Part shown: positions 43,558 to 52,490 of the stretch, piece by piece
How positions within the stretch are numbered: position 1 is the first letter of the stretch
Layout: the number at the start of each line of letters is the position of its first letter
Assembly (NCBI GenBank): GCA_000985875.1
Contig: CCRI01000013.1
Location: 1 to 64,000, forward strand
Direction of reading: 5' to 3'
DNA length: 64,000 bases
Source of the DNA: Neorhizobium galegae bv. officinalis
Lineage (GTDB): Bacteria; Pseudomonadota; Alphaproteobacteria; Rhizobiales; Rhizobiaceae
Made by a program: the position numbers and the translations under genes
The notes under the pieces: generated by a model
Told to the model about the DNA's origin: nothing
The model's input: only the letters and a program-made list of their open reading frames with translations
Databases searched by the model: none

Positions 43558-44754
43558 TCAGGCCGTTTTCAATACAGTGAGATTGACCGGAGGCGCCAAT
43601 GGCGTTTCGTTTTCGCTCTTCCAACGCTCGAAGGCGACGCGCCCGAGAATGGAGATGGACGTGTCTTCCTGCGGGGCATGGACGAGCACGGACTGAATGT
43701 CCCGGAAATGACGCTCCAGCCCAAGTTCGTTCCCGAGGCCGGGATTGCCGATGCCGCGCACGGCGATCTGTACCGCGTCGCGCAACTGCCGGCCGGCAAG
43801 CAGCCGGGCCCTGATGTGTTTTTCGGCCTCGGCCTGCTTGTCCTTCAGGGCATCGAAAATGATCTGCCGGGCGCCGGAGACGAGAAGGTCGATCTCGCCG
43901 GAAAGCGTCACGAAGCGTTCCGTGCGGGCAATCGGGTGGCCAAGGTTGGTCGGGACGCGCTCGTGAGCAAAGCGGATGAACGCCTCCTGAGCCGCTTCGG
44001 CCACCCCGAGATAAAGCGCGGTCAGCGCCAGTGTGATTGCCGCGTGGGCGCGGTTATCCTGCTGTGCGACGGAGGGATCGACCAGATCGATGACATTCTC
44101 GCGCGGGATTTCCACGTCGGTATATTCGACATCGTGAGAGCCGGAGGCGCGCATGCCAAGGCTGTTCCAGTTCTCGATGACGCGAATACCCGGAATCCTG
44201 TTCGGAACGACGAATGTTCCGACGCGGGCCGGCGTTTCATCGGTATGTGCCCAGACCAGAAAATGGGTCAGACCGTGCGCGCCGGTGACGAACCGCTTGC
44301 GGCCGGTGATCGACCAGCCGGATGCGGTACGCCGGGCAACCGTCGCCGGCAGGCCTCCACGGGCGGGCGAGCCGAGTTCCGGTTCGACACGCGCGGCATT
44401 GAGCAGCAGCGGCTGCTGCTTGGCCTGGGTAAGCAGGCGTTTGTAGAGGTCCTCGGGCCAATGGCTTTTCGTTGCCTGACCGAGGTGGTTGAAGATCGTC
44501 ATGGCGCTGATCAGCGCGACCGACGGATCACCACGCCCGAGTGCGGCAAGGATCGTTGCGGCCTCGTAGAGGTTTGCGCCGGCGCCGCCATATCTCGTCG
44601 CGACAGTGCTTTCGAGCAGGCCGTTTTGATGAACCGCAAGGATGCCTGTCCAGGGAAAATCCCCCGTCCGGTCAGCCTCGGGAGCTGCATCCGCAAGAGC
44701 GCGCGTCGTCGCGCTCAGCAGACTTGGATCGAAAGCCGTGTCGCGCGCAATCAT
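43558..44754 (-). CDS. Acyl-CoA dehydrogenase-fold flavoprotein (SfnB/DszC-like)
   Basis: A 398-residue flavoprotein of the acyl-CoA dehydrogenase fold. ATRYGGAGANLYEAA, VTGAHGLTHFLVWAHTD and WNSLGMRASGSHDVEY resemble the SfnB/DszC branch, often flavin-dependent monooxygenases or desulfurisation accessory enzymes. Start overlaps the stop of the luciferase-like gene (ATGA). With a luciferase-like monooxygenase and FMN reductase in one operon, a role in organosulfur oxidation is likely; the exact reaction is unknown. Confidence 0.82.
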   Translation of the reverse strand: MIARDTAFDPSLLSATTRALADAAPEADRTGDFPWTGILAVHQNGLLESTVATRYGGAGANLYEAATILAALGRGDPSVALISAMTIFNHLGQATKSHWPEDLYKRLLTQAKQQPLLLNAARVEPELGSPARGGLPATVARRTASGWSITGRKRFVTGAHGLTHFLVWAHTDETPARVGTFVVPNRIPGIRVIENWNSLGMRASGSHDVEYTDVEIPRENVIDLVDPSVAQQDNRAHAAITLALTALYLGVAEAAQEAFIRFAHERVPTNLGHPIARTERFVTLSGEIDLLVSGARQIIFDALKDKQAEAEKHIRARLLAGRQLRDAVQIAVRGIGNPGLGNELGLERHFRDIQSVLVHAPQEDTSISILGRVAFERWKSENETPLAPPVNLTVLKTA

Positions 44755-45857
44755 CAGGCGGCGACCTTCTTCTTTGCTTCTTCCCGCTCACGTATGCCCT
44801 CGCGCACCAGCGGCAGGATGTAACGGCCGTAATCCACCGCATCGTTGAAATTGTCGTAGCCGCGGATCGAGATCAGATCGGCACCGAGATCGATGTAATC
44901 GAGAATGGAATCGGCAATCGTGCGCGGCGAACCGACAAGTGCCGTGGTCGCGCCGCTGGCATTGGTGGCGGTGACGGTTGGATACCAGAGCGCCCGGTCA
45001 TGAACATCGCCGCGCTTGGCGATATCCAGGAGGCGCTGCGAACCGACATTGGCTGGCGGCGCGGCGTTTACGGGCGCGCGGTGGAGCCCCTTCTGGCGGT
45101 TCTCGTTCAGGCGGTCCAGAACCTTGTGCGCCTTTTCCCAGGCAAGCTCGTCCGTTTCGGCGACAATCGGCCGGAACGTCACCCAGATGCGCGGGCGGTC
45201 CGTTCGGCCTGCCTTTGCGGCTTCCGCGTAGATGCGATCGATCTGCTGTTTCGTTTCCTTGAGCGGCTCGCCCCAGAGCCCGAAGATGTCGCAGAGCGAA
45301 CCGCCGATGCGATAGGCTGCATCCGATGAGCCGCCAAGCGAAATCGGGATCAGACCGTTTGTCGGACGCACAGCACTGCGGAACTGCTTGAACTGGTAAT
45401 ATTTGCCATCGAAATCGAAGGGCTCGGTGGAAGTCCATGCAAGGCGCAGGATGCGGATATATTCTTCCTGCCGCTCGTAGCGCTGTTCCTTGTCGAGGAA
45501 GTCGCCCTCGCGCGCCTGCTCGTCATCGCTGCCGCCGGCAATGAAGTGGACGACGACGCGTCCGCCGCTCAACTGATCAAGGGTTGCCAGCGATTTGGCC
45601 GCGACCGTCGGATAGACGGTGTTGGGCCGCAGCGCGACGATGATCTTAATGTTCTTCGTATGCGCGAGAACCGTGGCGCCGATCGTGAAAGGGTCGAAGG
45701 ACGAGGAGGAGTAGGGGATCAGCGTGTAGTTGAAGCCGTAGTCATCGAGGGCGCGCGAGTAGCGCTCAAGATAGCGGGGATCGACCGGGGCATCCGGGAT
45801 GGGGTTGAGGTCGTTCGAGGCGTTGGGAAAGCTGACGCTGATGAATTCCGCGGACAT
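44754..45857 (-). CDS. LLM-class (SsuD-like) flavin-dependent monooxygenase
   Basis: A 367-residue bacterial-luciferase-fold enzyme similar to alkanesulfonate monooxygenase SsuD. Conserved segments are VLAHTKNIKIIVALRPNT, GGRVVVHFIAGGSDDEQ, EYIRILRLAW and DIFGLWGEPL. GAGGAGC before the ATG at 45857 fixes the start. First gene of the operon, 75 bases downstream of an inverted repeat shared with the ABC-transporter operon. Confidence 0.9.
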   Translation of the reverse strand: MSAEFISVSFPNASNDLNPIPDAPVDPRYLERYSRALDDYGFNYTLIPYSSSSFDPFTIGATVLAHTKNIKIIVALRPNTVYPTVAAKSLATLDQLSGGRVVVHFIAGGSDDEQAREGDFLDKEQRYERQEEYIRILRLAWTSTEPFDFDGKYYQFKQFRSAVRPTNGLIPISLGGSSDAAYRIGGSLCDIFGLWGEPLKETKQQIDRIYAEAAKAGRTDRPRIWVTFRPIVAETDELAWEKAHKVLDRLNENRQKGLHRAPVNAAPPANVGSQRLLDIAKRGDVHDRALWYPTVTATNASGATTALVGSPRTIADSILDYIDLGADLISIRGYDNFNDAVDYGRYILPLVREGIREREEAKKKVAA

Positions 45858-45931
45858 GGAAGCTCCTCTGGTTGTCGATGGTGGCAGGAAGTTAGGCGGC
45901 AGGCAGAGGCTAAGGAAGACAGGTCTTTCTA

Positions 45932-45952
45932 TTTCTATTGAAACTATAGAAA
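45932..45952. promoter_or_regulatory. Inverted repeat shared by the two sulfur operons (site 1)
   Basis: TTTCTAT, seven bases, ATAGAAA: a perfect seven-base inverted repeat beginning 75 bases before the monooxygenase start at 45857. A close variant with the same spacing is at 52390-52410 before the binding-protein gene. This points to one regulator controlling both. Confidence 0.6.
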
Positions 45953-45999
45953 ATATATCCAATCGATGGCTGCCGGCGTTTAAATTCCAGGGGACGCCT

Positions 46000-47091
46000 C
46001 TACCAGTCAGGCGACCAGCCAAGGCTCGGGGCGACAGTCCCGGCGAGGTCGGTCAGCAGCTGGATATTCTCGGCAAGGCCGAAGGCCGGCGGCAGGAAGA
46101 GAACGATCTCGTCGGCCGCGGCGAGCCCGGGATCACTGAGCACTGCTTCGATTACTTGGTCCGGAGTGCCGTGGAAGACCGGCGAGATCTGGCTTCCCGG
46201 CGGCTGGTTGGTCCGCGCGCTCGGCTCGAGTGCGCCCTTCGGCCGCGATGCGGCTATGCCCTGGGTACGGCGCTCAAGATCATAGGCTGCATATTTCTCG
46301 CGAATGTCGGATGTCGTGCCGACCAGGATCGACGCTGCCACGGCGACGGGCGGCGGCTCGCTTGTCCGCTGCTTTCGCCACGTGGATCGGAAGGCCTCGA
46401 TGCAACGGGCCTGATAGTTTCCGAAGCTCTCACCCTCGGCGTGGTCGTGCTGTACGGTACCGGCGATCAGCCCGATGCCGAGTTCGGCGCCCTGGATCGC
46501 CGACCCGAGGCTGGCGGAACCTTGACGGATGCGCGAGCGAAGGGTCGGGCTGTGCGGCGTCACCCTCAGTTGGCTGCCTTGCGCGGCACCCTGGCCGGGT
46601 TCTGCGACGGTGTGCAGCACCTCGCCGGAGATCGCGGACAGAAAACGCGCCTGGCGGCGCCTGGCTTCCGTCCGGGCGTCGGCTTCGACCGCGCCGAAGA
46701 CAGCATCGAAGGCTGCGTTCGAACCGGTCGAGATTGCCAGTTCCAATCTGCCGCCGATCAGAAGGTCGGTCGTACCTGCGGCTTCTGCCAGAAGAATGGG
46801 GTCCTGATAACGCATTGGAATGACGGCCGAACCCAGCACGATATGGCTGGTATGCTGACCCGCCGCGGCAAAGAAGGGCAGCGGCGAGGATAGATAGTGG
46901 TCGAAATGCCGCTGATAGGCCCAACCCGACTGGTAGCCCAGGCGTTCTGCCGCCTTGAAAAGCTCGATGCCCTCCCGCAAGCCGTGGGCGGGGCCGGTTT
47001 CGTCGTTGAACGAGACGCGCGTGTTGAACCCGAGCCGCTTCTTCGGACGAAATGACGCGGACTGCTCCGGGGAGGGGGCGATGACGGTCAT
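46000..47091 (-). CDS. Second LLM-class flavin-dependent oxidoreductase
   Basis: A 363-residue luciferase-fold protein, distinct from the SsuD-like one. It includes RLGFNTRVSFNDETG, AERLGYQSGWAYQRHF and GGRLELAISTGSN. It seems to belong to a separate LLM subfamily found beside peptide-type ABC transporters (CE1758-like, by memory). Start overlaps the stop of the transporter ATPase gene (ATGA), so it is the last gene of the transporter operon and probably acts on the imported compound. Confidence 0.87.
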   Translation of the reverse strand: MTVIAPSPEQSASFRPKKRLGFNTRVSFNDETGPAHGLREGIELFKAAERLGYQSGWAYQRHFDHYLSSPLPFFAAAGQHTSHIVLGSAVIPMRYQDPILLAEAAGTTDLLIGGRLELAISTGSNAAFDAVFGAVEADARTEARRRQARFLSAISGEVLHTVAEPGQGAAQGSQLRVTPHSPTLRSRIRQGSASLGSAIQGAELGIGLIAGTVQHDHAEGESFGNYQARCIEAFRSTWRKQRTSEPPPVAVAASILVGTTSDIREKYAAYDLERRTQGIAASRPKGALEPSARTNQPPGSQISPVFHGTPDQVIEAVLSDPGLAAADEIVLFLPPAFGLAENIQLLTDLAGTVAPSLGWSPDW

Positions 47092-48791
47092 GCGATCTTT
47101 TCCTCGTTGAAGATCTGCCGGTGCTGCAGGGGTTGGGTGCGCGCAAGACGCGCGGCACCTGATGGGATCGATTCCAGCAGCGAGCGGGTGTAGGGCTGGC
47201 GGGGGGTGTCGAAGATCTCTGCGACGGTGCCGTGCTCGACGATGCGTCCGCGCTGCATGACCGAGACCGTGTGGGCAAGCTGCCGCACGAGCGCCAGATC
47301 ATGCGACACGAAGATGTAGGTGAGGCCGAGCTTGACCTGCAGCGACAGCAGTACTTCGACGATATCGGCCTGGACGCTGACGTCGAGCGCCGAAGTAGGC
47401 TCGTCAAGCACGATCACATCGGGTTTCAGGACAAGCGACCGGGCGATGGCGAGGCGCTGGCGCTGGCCGCCCGACAAGGCGGCGGGCTTTCGAGACAAGA
47501 GATGTTCCCCCAGTCCCACGTCTGCAAACGCCTTGCGGACCGCGAGTGTCCGCTCCTGATATGTCCCGATCTTGAAGCGGTCCAGCGGTTCGCGCACGAT
47601 TTTTTCGACGTTCCAGGTCGGATCGAGGGATGTGAAGGGGTTCTGGTAGACAAGCTGCAGGTGGCGCCAGACAGAGCGAAGCTGCTCCGGCGACCGACCG
47701 TTCACCTGTTCGCCGCCGACAGCGATCTTTCCGGTATCGGGCTGCTCAAGCCCGAGCAAAAGCCGGATCGCCGTCGTCTTGCCGGATCCGGATTCCCCCA
47801 CCAGCGCATGCGTCGTTCCCGCCTGAACGTCGAACGAGACGTCGTTGACGGCGGTCAGAACCTTGCCGTCGACGGTAAAGTTCTTCGTTACGCCGCTGAC
47901 CTCGATCTTCGGTGTCTTGTCGCGCCTGGCGCCGAGGTGCCGGAAACCAGGCTCTCGCAACGGCCGGTACCGGTCCGGGTTGAGTGCCGGCACATCGCCA
48001 TGGAGCTTTCTGGCGTAGGACGAGGAAGGGGCGGAGAATACCATAGCGGTACTGCCGGTTTCCTGGATGGCGCCGTCCTTGAGGACGACAATCGAATCCG
48101 CGCGCTCCGCTGCGATCGCCAGGTCATGGGTGATCAGGAGAAGACTGATCTGCAACTCCTCCCGCAATTTCGACAAGAGGTCGAGAATACGCTTCTGGAT
48201 CGTCACATCGAGTGCGGAAGTCGGCTCGTCCGCGACCAGCAGCGCCGGCCGCGGCAGAACGGCGAGACCGATCAGCACGCGCTGGAGCATGCCGCCGGAA
48301 AGCTGATGCGGATAGGAGTCGTAGACGCGCTGCGGATTGTCGAGCCCGACTTGCGCGAATGTCTCCAGAACGACTGCCTTGCGAAGCGCCTTGTCCGGTT
48401 CGTCCAGCAGTGCGGCAGCTTCCATCGCCTGCGCGCCGATGGTGCGCACCGGGTTCAGGGAATTGCCCGGATCCTGCGGCACGAAGCCGATCCTGCGTCC
48501 CCTGAACGGGCGAAAGCGGCGCTCGGGAAGCCCCAGAAGCTCCTGGCCATCGAATTCGACGCGGCCCGTTGCATGTCCCGTTCCGGGAAGCAGCCGCAGG
48601 ACGGCGCGGGCGATGGTCGATTTTCCGGATCCGGATTCGCCGATCAGCGCGAGACTTTTGCCACGTCCAAGCTCGAAGCCGACATCGGACACGACCCTGT
48701 GGGTGCCGTAGGCCACCGACAATCCCTTGACCCGCAGCAACGGGGAGGACGGGTGGTTCAAAAACGTGGTCAGTCTGTCTTGCGGAGCCAT
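47088..48791 (-). CDS. Fused dipeptide-type ABC transporter ATPase (two NBDs)
   Basis: A 567-residue protein with two complete ATPase domains, like DppD and DppF joined. Domain 1 has Walker A GESGSGKST (about 54-62), signature QLSGGMLQR and Walker B LLVADEPTSALD. Domain 2 has a second GESGSGKTT, ALSGGQRQR and VIVLDEPTSALD. The ATG at 48791 overlaps the permease gene by 22 bases. It powers the importer with two permeases and a binding protein. Confidence 0.92.
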   Translation of the reverse strand: MAPQDRLTTFLNHPSSPLLRVKGLSVAYGTHRVVSDVGFELGRGKSLALIGESGSGKSTIARAVLRLLPGTGHATGRVEFDGQELLGLPERRFRPFRGRRIGFVPQDPGNSLNPVRTIGAQAMEAAALLDEPDKALRKAVVLETFAQVGLDNPQRVYDSYPHQLSGGMLQRVLIGLAVLPRPALLVADEPTSALDVTIQKRILDLLSKLREELQISLLLITHDLAIAAERADSIVVLKDGAIQETGSTAMVFSAPSSSYARKLHGDVPALNPDRYRPLREPGFRHLGARRDKTPKIEVSGVTKNFTVDGKVLTAVNDVSFDVQAGTTHALVGESGSGKTTAIRLLLGLEQPDTGKIAVGGEQVNGRSPEQLRSVWRHLQLVYQNPFTSLDPTWNVEKIVREPLDRFKIGTYQERTLAVRKAFADVGLGEHLLSRKPAALSGGQRQRLAIARSLVLKPDVIVLDEPTSALDVSVQADIVEVLLSLQVKLGLTYIFVSHDLALVRQLAHTVSVMQRGRIVEHGTVAEIFDTPRQPYTRSLLESIPSGAARLARTQPLQHRQIFNEEKIA

Positions 48792-49618
48792 CGGCTGATC
48801 CTGTTTACAGAGAGAACGGTTGCGATCGTGACAAGGGCCGGGGCGTAAACCAGCCAGGGCCATTTGAGGTAGTCCTTGCCGATCGAGATCAGCAGGCCCC
48901 AATCGGAAGCAGGTGGCGGGTCGCCGTAGCCAAGGAAGGCAAGGCTGGCGATGACCAGAATGGAGTCGCCGAACTGCAGGACGGCAAGCGGCAGCACCGA
49001 TCGCGATGCGTTCGGAAGCACGTGACGCCACAGAATGTGCCAGCGCGATCCGCCGAGCAGAAAGGACGATTCGACGAATGTTGCCTGCCGGGTCTTGATG
49101 ACTTCGGAGCGCATCACCCGGGCAAAAAGAGCGACGGCGGAGACGCCCGTCGCGATTGCCGCATTGGTCGTGTCGAAACCGATTGCGGTGACCACGATCA
49201 CCGCCAGCAGGAATTTGGGGATGGCCAGCAAGACATCGACGAGGCGGGCAAAGGCCGTGTCCACCCAGCCACCGAAGAAGCCGGCCAGCAGTCCGATAAT
49301 TCCGCCCGCGACAACGCCGATCACGACCGCGATCAGCGCGCTCGCCACCGATGAGGCCGTGCCGTGGACGACGCGGGCATAAAGGTCGCGGCCGAGATGA
49401 TCGGTGCCGAACCAATGCGCCGCACTTGGGCCAAGCAGCTTTTGGGCGGGAGTGCCGTTCACCGGATCGTAGCCGGTGAACAGGCCAGGCGCCAAAGACC
49501 AGGCGATCACCAGAGCGACGACCAGGAAGGAAAGGATGACGACGAGGGGCACACGCAGGCCCGTCAGACGGCCGATCAGCGTTGCCCGAGGGTTGGAAGA
49601 AATAGAGGCGAGCGTCAT
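48770..49618 (-). CDS. Peptide-type ABC transporter permease, DppC-like
   Basis: A 282-residue inner-membrane permease with about six helices. The DppC-type N-terminal extension and the segment HWFGTDHLGRDLYARVVHG are clear; the EAA-loop region is SSFLLGGSRWHILWRHVLPN. Start overlaps the end of the DppB-like gene by four bases. Second permease of the heterodimer. Confidence 0.93.
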   Translation of the reverse strand: MTLASISSNPRATLIGRLTGLRVPLVVILSFLVVALVIAWSLAPGLFTGYDPVNGTPAQKLLGPSAAHWFGTDHLGRDLYARVVHGTASSVASALIAVVIGVVAGGIIGLLAGFFGGWVDTAFARLVDVLLAIPKFLLAVIVVTAIGFDTTNAAIATGVSAVALFARVMRSEVIKTRQATFVESSFLLGGSRWHILWRHVLPNASRSVLPLAVLQFGDSILVIASLAFLGYGDPPPASDWGLLISIGKDYLKWPWLVYAPALVTIATVLSVNRISRWLRKTD

Positions 49619-50625
49619 GGGGTCACCGCCTTGGAGATGGGAAGAGAGCTGTCATCAGCGGTTGTCGGCCGACGCTGCTGCGTGCCGAGAAGTTTTACGC
49701 GGGGATCGAGTAGCGGGTAGGTGAGGTCGGCGATCAGGTTGACGACAACAAAGACCACCGCCGCGAGCGAGACGACTGCTTGCAGAACCGGCAAGTCTTG
49801 AGTGCTGACCGACCGCTGCACCAGGTTGCCAAGTCCGTTTCGGCCAAACACCGTCTCGGTGATCAGGGAGCCGCCGAGCAACTCGCCAATCGTCAACGCG
49901 ACGACGGTGATGACCGGCAGCGATGACGGCTTCAGCAGGTGCATGACGAAGAGCCGCATCTGGCCAAGCCCGCGTCCGCGTGCGACGGCGGCATAGTCCT
50001 GGCCGGACTCATGGTCGAGATTGGCGATCAGGACTTCGGCAATCTGCGCGGAGATCGGGATGCCGAGGGCGATTGCTGCGAAAAGCGTCGCCCAGAAGCT
50101 GTCGGGCTCGATGACGCGAAAGACGCCGAGCTGGAAACCAAAGAGGTGGATCAGCACCAGGCCGATCACGAAGTTCGGGACCGAAAGGAACAGCGACGGG
50201 AAGCCGCGCAGCAGGCCCTGGCCAAACCGCCGCGGCAGAAATTGCGTGCCGTAGGCAATGATCGCCGCGAGGACAAGAGAGACCGCGAGGCCAGCAGAGG
50301 CAAGCACAAGCGTCGACGGCAGAACCTCCGCGATCAGCGTCGCGACGGGCCGGTTGGTCCGCATCGACAGACCGAGATCGCCGGTCACGAAGCCGGAAAA
50401 GGCGTTCCAAAGCTGTACGGGGATCGGTTTGTCCAGCCCCTGCGCAGCGATGATTTCCTTGATCTCATCCGGCGTGAAGCCGTTCTGCGGGTTGTTCAGG
50501 ACATTGGTAATCGGATCGCCGGGCAGGATGCTGACGACGACAAAGGTGAAGACATAAGACAGCAGGATCACGACGATCGCCTGCAGCAGCCGCTTTCCGG
50601 CGTAGTTGAAATAGGCTTTGCTCAT
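49615..50625 (-). CDS. Peptide-type ABC transporter permease, DppB-like
   Basis: A 336-residue inner-membrane permease. It starts MSKAYFNYAGKRLLQAI, with DppB family VSILPGDPITN and the coupling loop DYAAVARGRGLGQMRLFVMH. The ATG at 50625 has GAGG eight bases upstream and is preferred over an in-frame GTG. It follows the binding-protein gene by 33 bases. Confidence 0.93.
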   Translation of the reverse strand: MSKAYFNYAGKRLLQAIVVILLSYVFTFVVVSILPGDPITNVLNNPQNGFTPDEIKEIIAAQGLDKPIPVQLWNAFSGFVTGDLGLSMRTNRPVATLIAEVLPSTLVLASAGLAVSLVLAAIIAYGTQFLPRRFGQGLLRGFPSLFLSVPNFVIGLVLIHLFGFQLGVFRVIEPDSFWATLFAAIALGIPISAQIAEVLIANLDHESGQDYAAVARGRGLGQMRLFVMHLLKPSSLPVITVVALTIGELLGGSLITETVFGRNGLGNLVQRSVSTQDLPVLQAVVSLAAVVFVVVNLIADLTYPLLDPRVKLLGTQQRRPTTADDSSLPISKAVTP

Positions 50626-50658
50626 GCCCAACACCTCTGTGTCTGTTGAATTGCCGGG

Positions 50659-52305
50659 CTATTCGCTCTTGATCGCCGTGTAGTAGCTGGCATAGGCGAC
50701 GCCATTGTAGACCTCGCCCTTGAGGTTCGGCGACTGCACGTAGACGCGCTGGACGATCTGCGTTCGCGGAATGAAATAACCCTGGTCGAGGACGTATTTC
50801 TGCAGCTCGTCGAGTAGCGGCTTGCGGGCTTCGATGGAGCCGGCGCCGGCGATCCTGTCGCGCAGGTCGTTGAGGGTCTTGTCGCTCTCGTCGAGCGCAA
50901 ACCAGTTCTCGCCATTGTTGGCGTTGGTCAGAATGCTGGCGACGGTGCCGGCGTCGATGAAGGAGCGCGTCACCTCATATGCCGGCACCCCAGCGCCGCC
51001 ATACTTTACCTTCTGGCCGAAGGTGACGACGTCATAGGCGCGGATATCGACCTTCCAGCCGATCTTGCCAAGCTGCTGCGAAATCAGCTCATCAATCGAT
51101 TTCGATGTCGCAAGGTAGGGGTTCGAGTTCAGCGTCAGCAACAGCGGCTTGCCATCCTTGACACGGATGCCGCCCGGCCCCTTTTTCCAGCCAGCCTCGT
51201 CCAGAAGCTTCTCAGCCTTTTCAGGGTTGTAGGCGAGCAGGGCGCTCTGGTCGGTCGCACCTGGAACGTTGCTCTGGATGAACGACGTTGCGAGCTTCCA
51301 GTCGGGCGTATAGACGGTGTCGATGATTTCCTGGCGATTGATGCTGGCCTGAAGCGCCTGGCGAACCTTCACGTCGTCATAGGGAGCAAGCTTGGTGTTG
51401 ATCGCCCAACCGTTGACGAATCCGAGATAACGTGGCGTCGCCACCGTGAGGCCTTCCGACTTGAGGGATTCAAGCTCCTGAGGCGACGCGTTGTAGGCGA
51501 CGTCGGCCTGGCCGGACTGGACTGCCGCAACGCGCAGCGACGGTTCGGAAACGAGCTTGTAGGTGATCGTATCGAGATGGGCGGGGCCGGTCTGGCCGAC
51601 CGCTGCCGGCCCCCAGTTGTAATCCTTGCGCTTGGCGAGCTTGACGTAGTCGCCTTCCTTCCAGGACACGACGACATAAGGGCCGCTGCCGGAGGTTTTG
51701 CTCAGGTCCGCTTGGGCGCTTGCCGGCGAGGCAATGGTCTTCGGGGAGATGAGGATCGAGCCGTGGTAGCCGAGCGTCGGGATGAAGCCGAGGGTCGGCT
51801 TCTTGAAGAAGACCTTCACGGTTGTCGCATCGACGGCTTCGGCATGATCATAGGTCTTGGGGAACAGACCGATCGGATTGATGCCCTCGCTCTTGCGCCC
51901 GGCATACCAGATGTCGAGATTGGCGACGACGGCTGCCGCATCGAGCGGGCTGCCATCGGAGAAGGTCACGCCGCTCTTGAGATGCAGGGTGAATTCGGTC
52001 GCATTGTCGTTCTGCTCCCAGCGCTCGGCGATCCAAGGGCTGACCTTGCCATCGGCATCGACATAGAGGAGCTTGTCAGTCACATGGCCCCAGATATGGC
52101 CCTGAAAACTGGAGATCGCGCTGTTGTTGGGGATCCAGGTGTCCCCGAGGGAGTCGATGAGGAAGACGACGTCTCCGCCATCTACCTCTTCAGCCAATGC
52201 CGGGGTTACATTCGCTGTCGCGACCAAAGCGGCAAATGCCAGCGCAGAGGTGGCGGCCAGCAGACGACGCCGGGAAAGAAGAGGGCGGGAAGAACGGTCG
52301 TTCAT
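50659..52305 (-). CDS. ABC transporter solute-binding protein, SBP family 5
   Basis: A 548-residue periplasmic binding protein of the oligopeptide/nickel type. The signal region contains SRRRLLAATSALAF, a twin-arginine-like motif, ending near ALAEE. Family 5 motifs are LLYVDADGKVSPWIAERWEQ, GSGPYVVVSWKEGD and ALQASINRQEI. First gene of SBP-DppB-DppC-ATPase-LLM. Preceded at 85 bases by the shared inverted repeat. Linkage to monooxygenases suggests a sulfur compound rather than peptides; the ligand is unproven. Confidence 0.92.
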   Translation of the reverse strand: MNDRSSRPLLSRRRLLAATSALAFAALVATANVTPALAEEVDGGDVVFLIDSLGDTWIPNNSAISSFQGHIWGHVTDKLLYVDADGKVSPWIAERWEQNDNATEFTLHLKSGVTFSDGSPLDAAAVVANLDIWYAGRKSEGINPIGLFPKTYDHAEAVDATTVKVFFKKPTLGFIPTLGYHGSILISPKTIASPASAQADLSKTSGSGPYVVVSWKEGDYVKLAKRKDYNWGPAAVGQTGPAHLDTITYKLVSEPSLRVAAVQSGQADVAYNASPQELESLKSEGLTVATPRYLGFVNGWAINTKLAPYDDVKVRQALQASINRQEIIDTVYTPDWKLATSFIQSNVPGATDQSALLAYNPEKAEKLLDEAGWKKGPGGIRVKDGKPLLLTLNSNPYLATSKSIDELISQQLGKIGWKVDIRAYDVVTFGQKVKYGGAGVPAYEVTRSFIDAGTVASILTNANNGENWFALDESDKTLNDLRDRIAGAGSIEARKPLLDELQKYVLDQGYFIPRTQIVQRVYVQSPNLKGEVYNGVAYASYYTAIKSE

Positions 52306-52389
52306 GAAGCGGTCCTGTTTGGTTGCCGGGCTGATTGTGAACAGGAGCCTATGGGAGCGGATCGATTTCGAGAAAGACTGGTTGTTCTT

Positions 52390-52410
52390 TTTCTATTGGT
52401 TTTGTAGATT
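52390..52410. promoter_or_regulatory. Inverted repeat shared by the two sulfur operons (site 2)
   Basis: TTTCTAT, seven bases, GTAGATT: matches site 1 (45932-45952) in the left arm and spacing exactly and in five of seven right-arm positions. It lies 85 bases before the binding-protein start and 81 bases from the end of the BisC-like gene. Confidence 0.5.
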
Positions 52411-52490
52411 ATTTTATCGGCGCAATCTGATGCACGAGGATCAGGATTTCCGGTAGCCGTTCGCCCGGCAAGGGTAGTGCCGCTGCCGGT

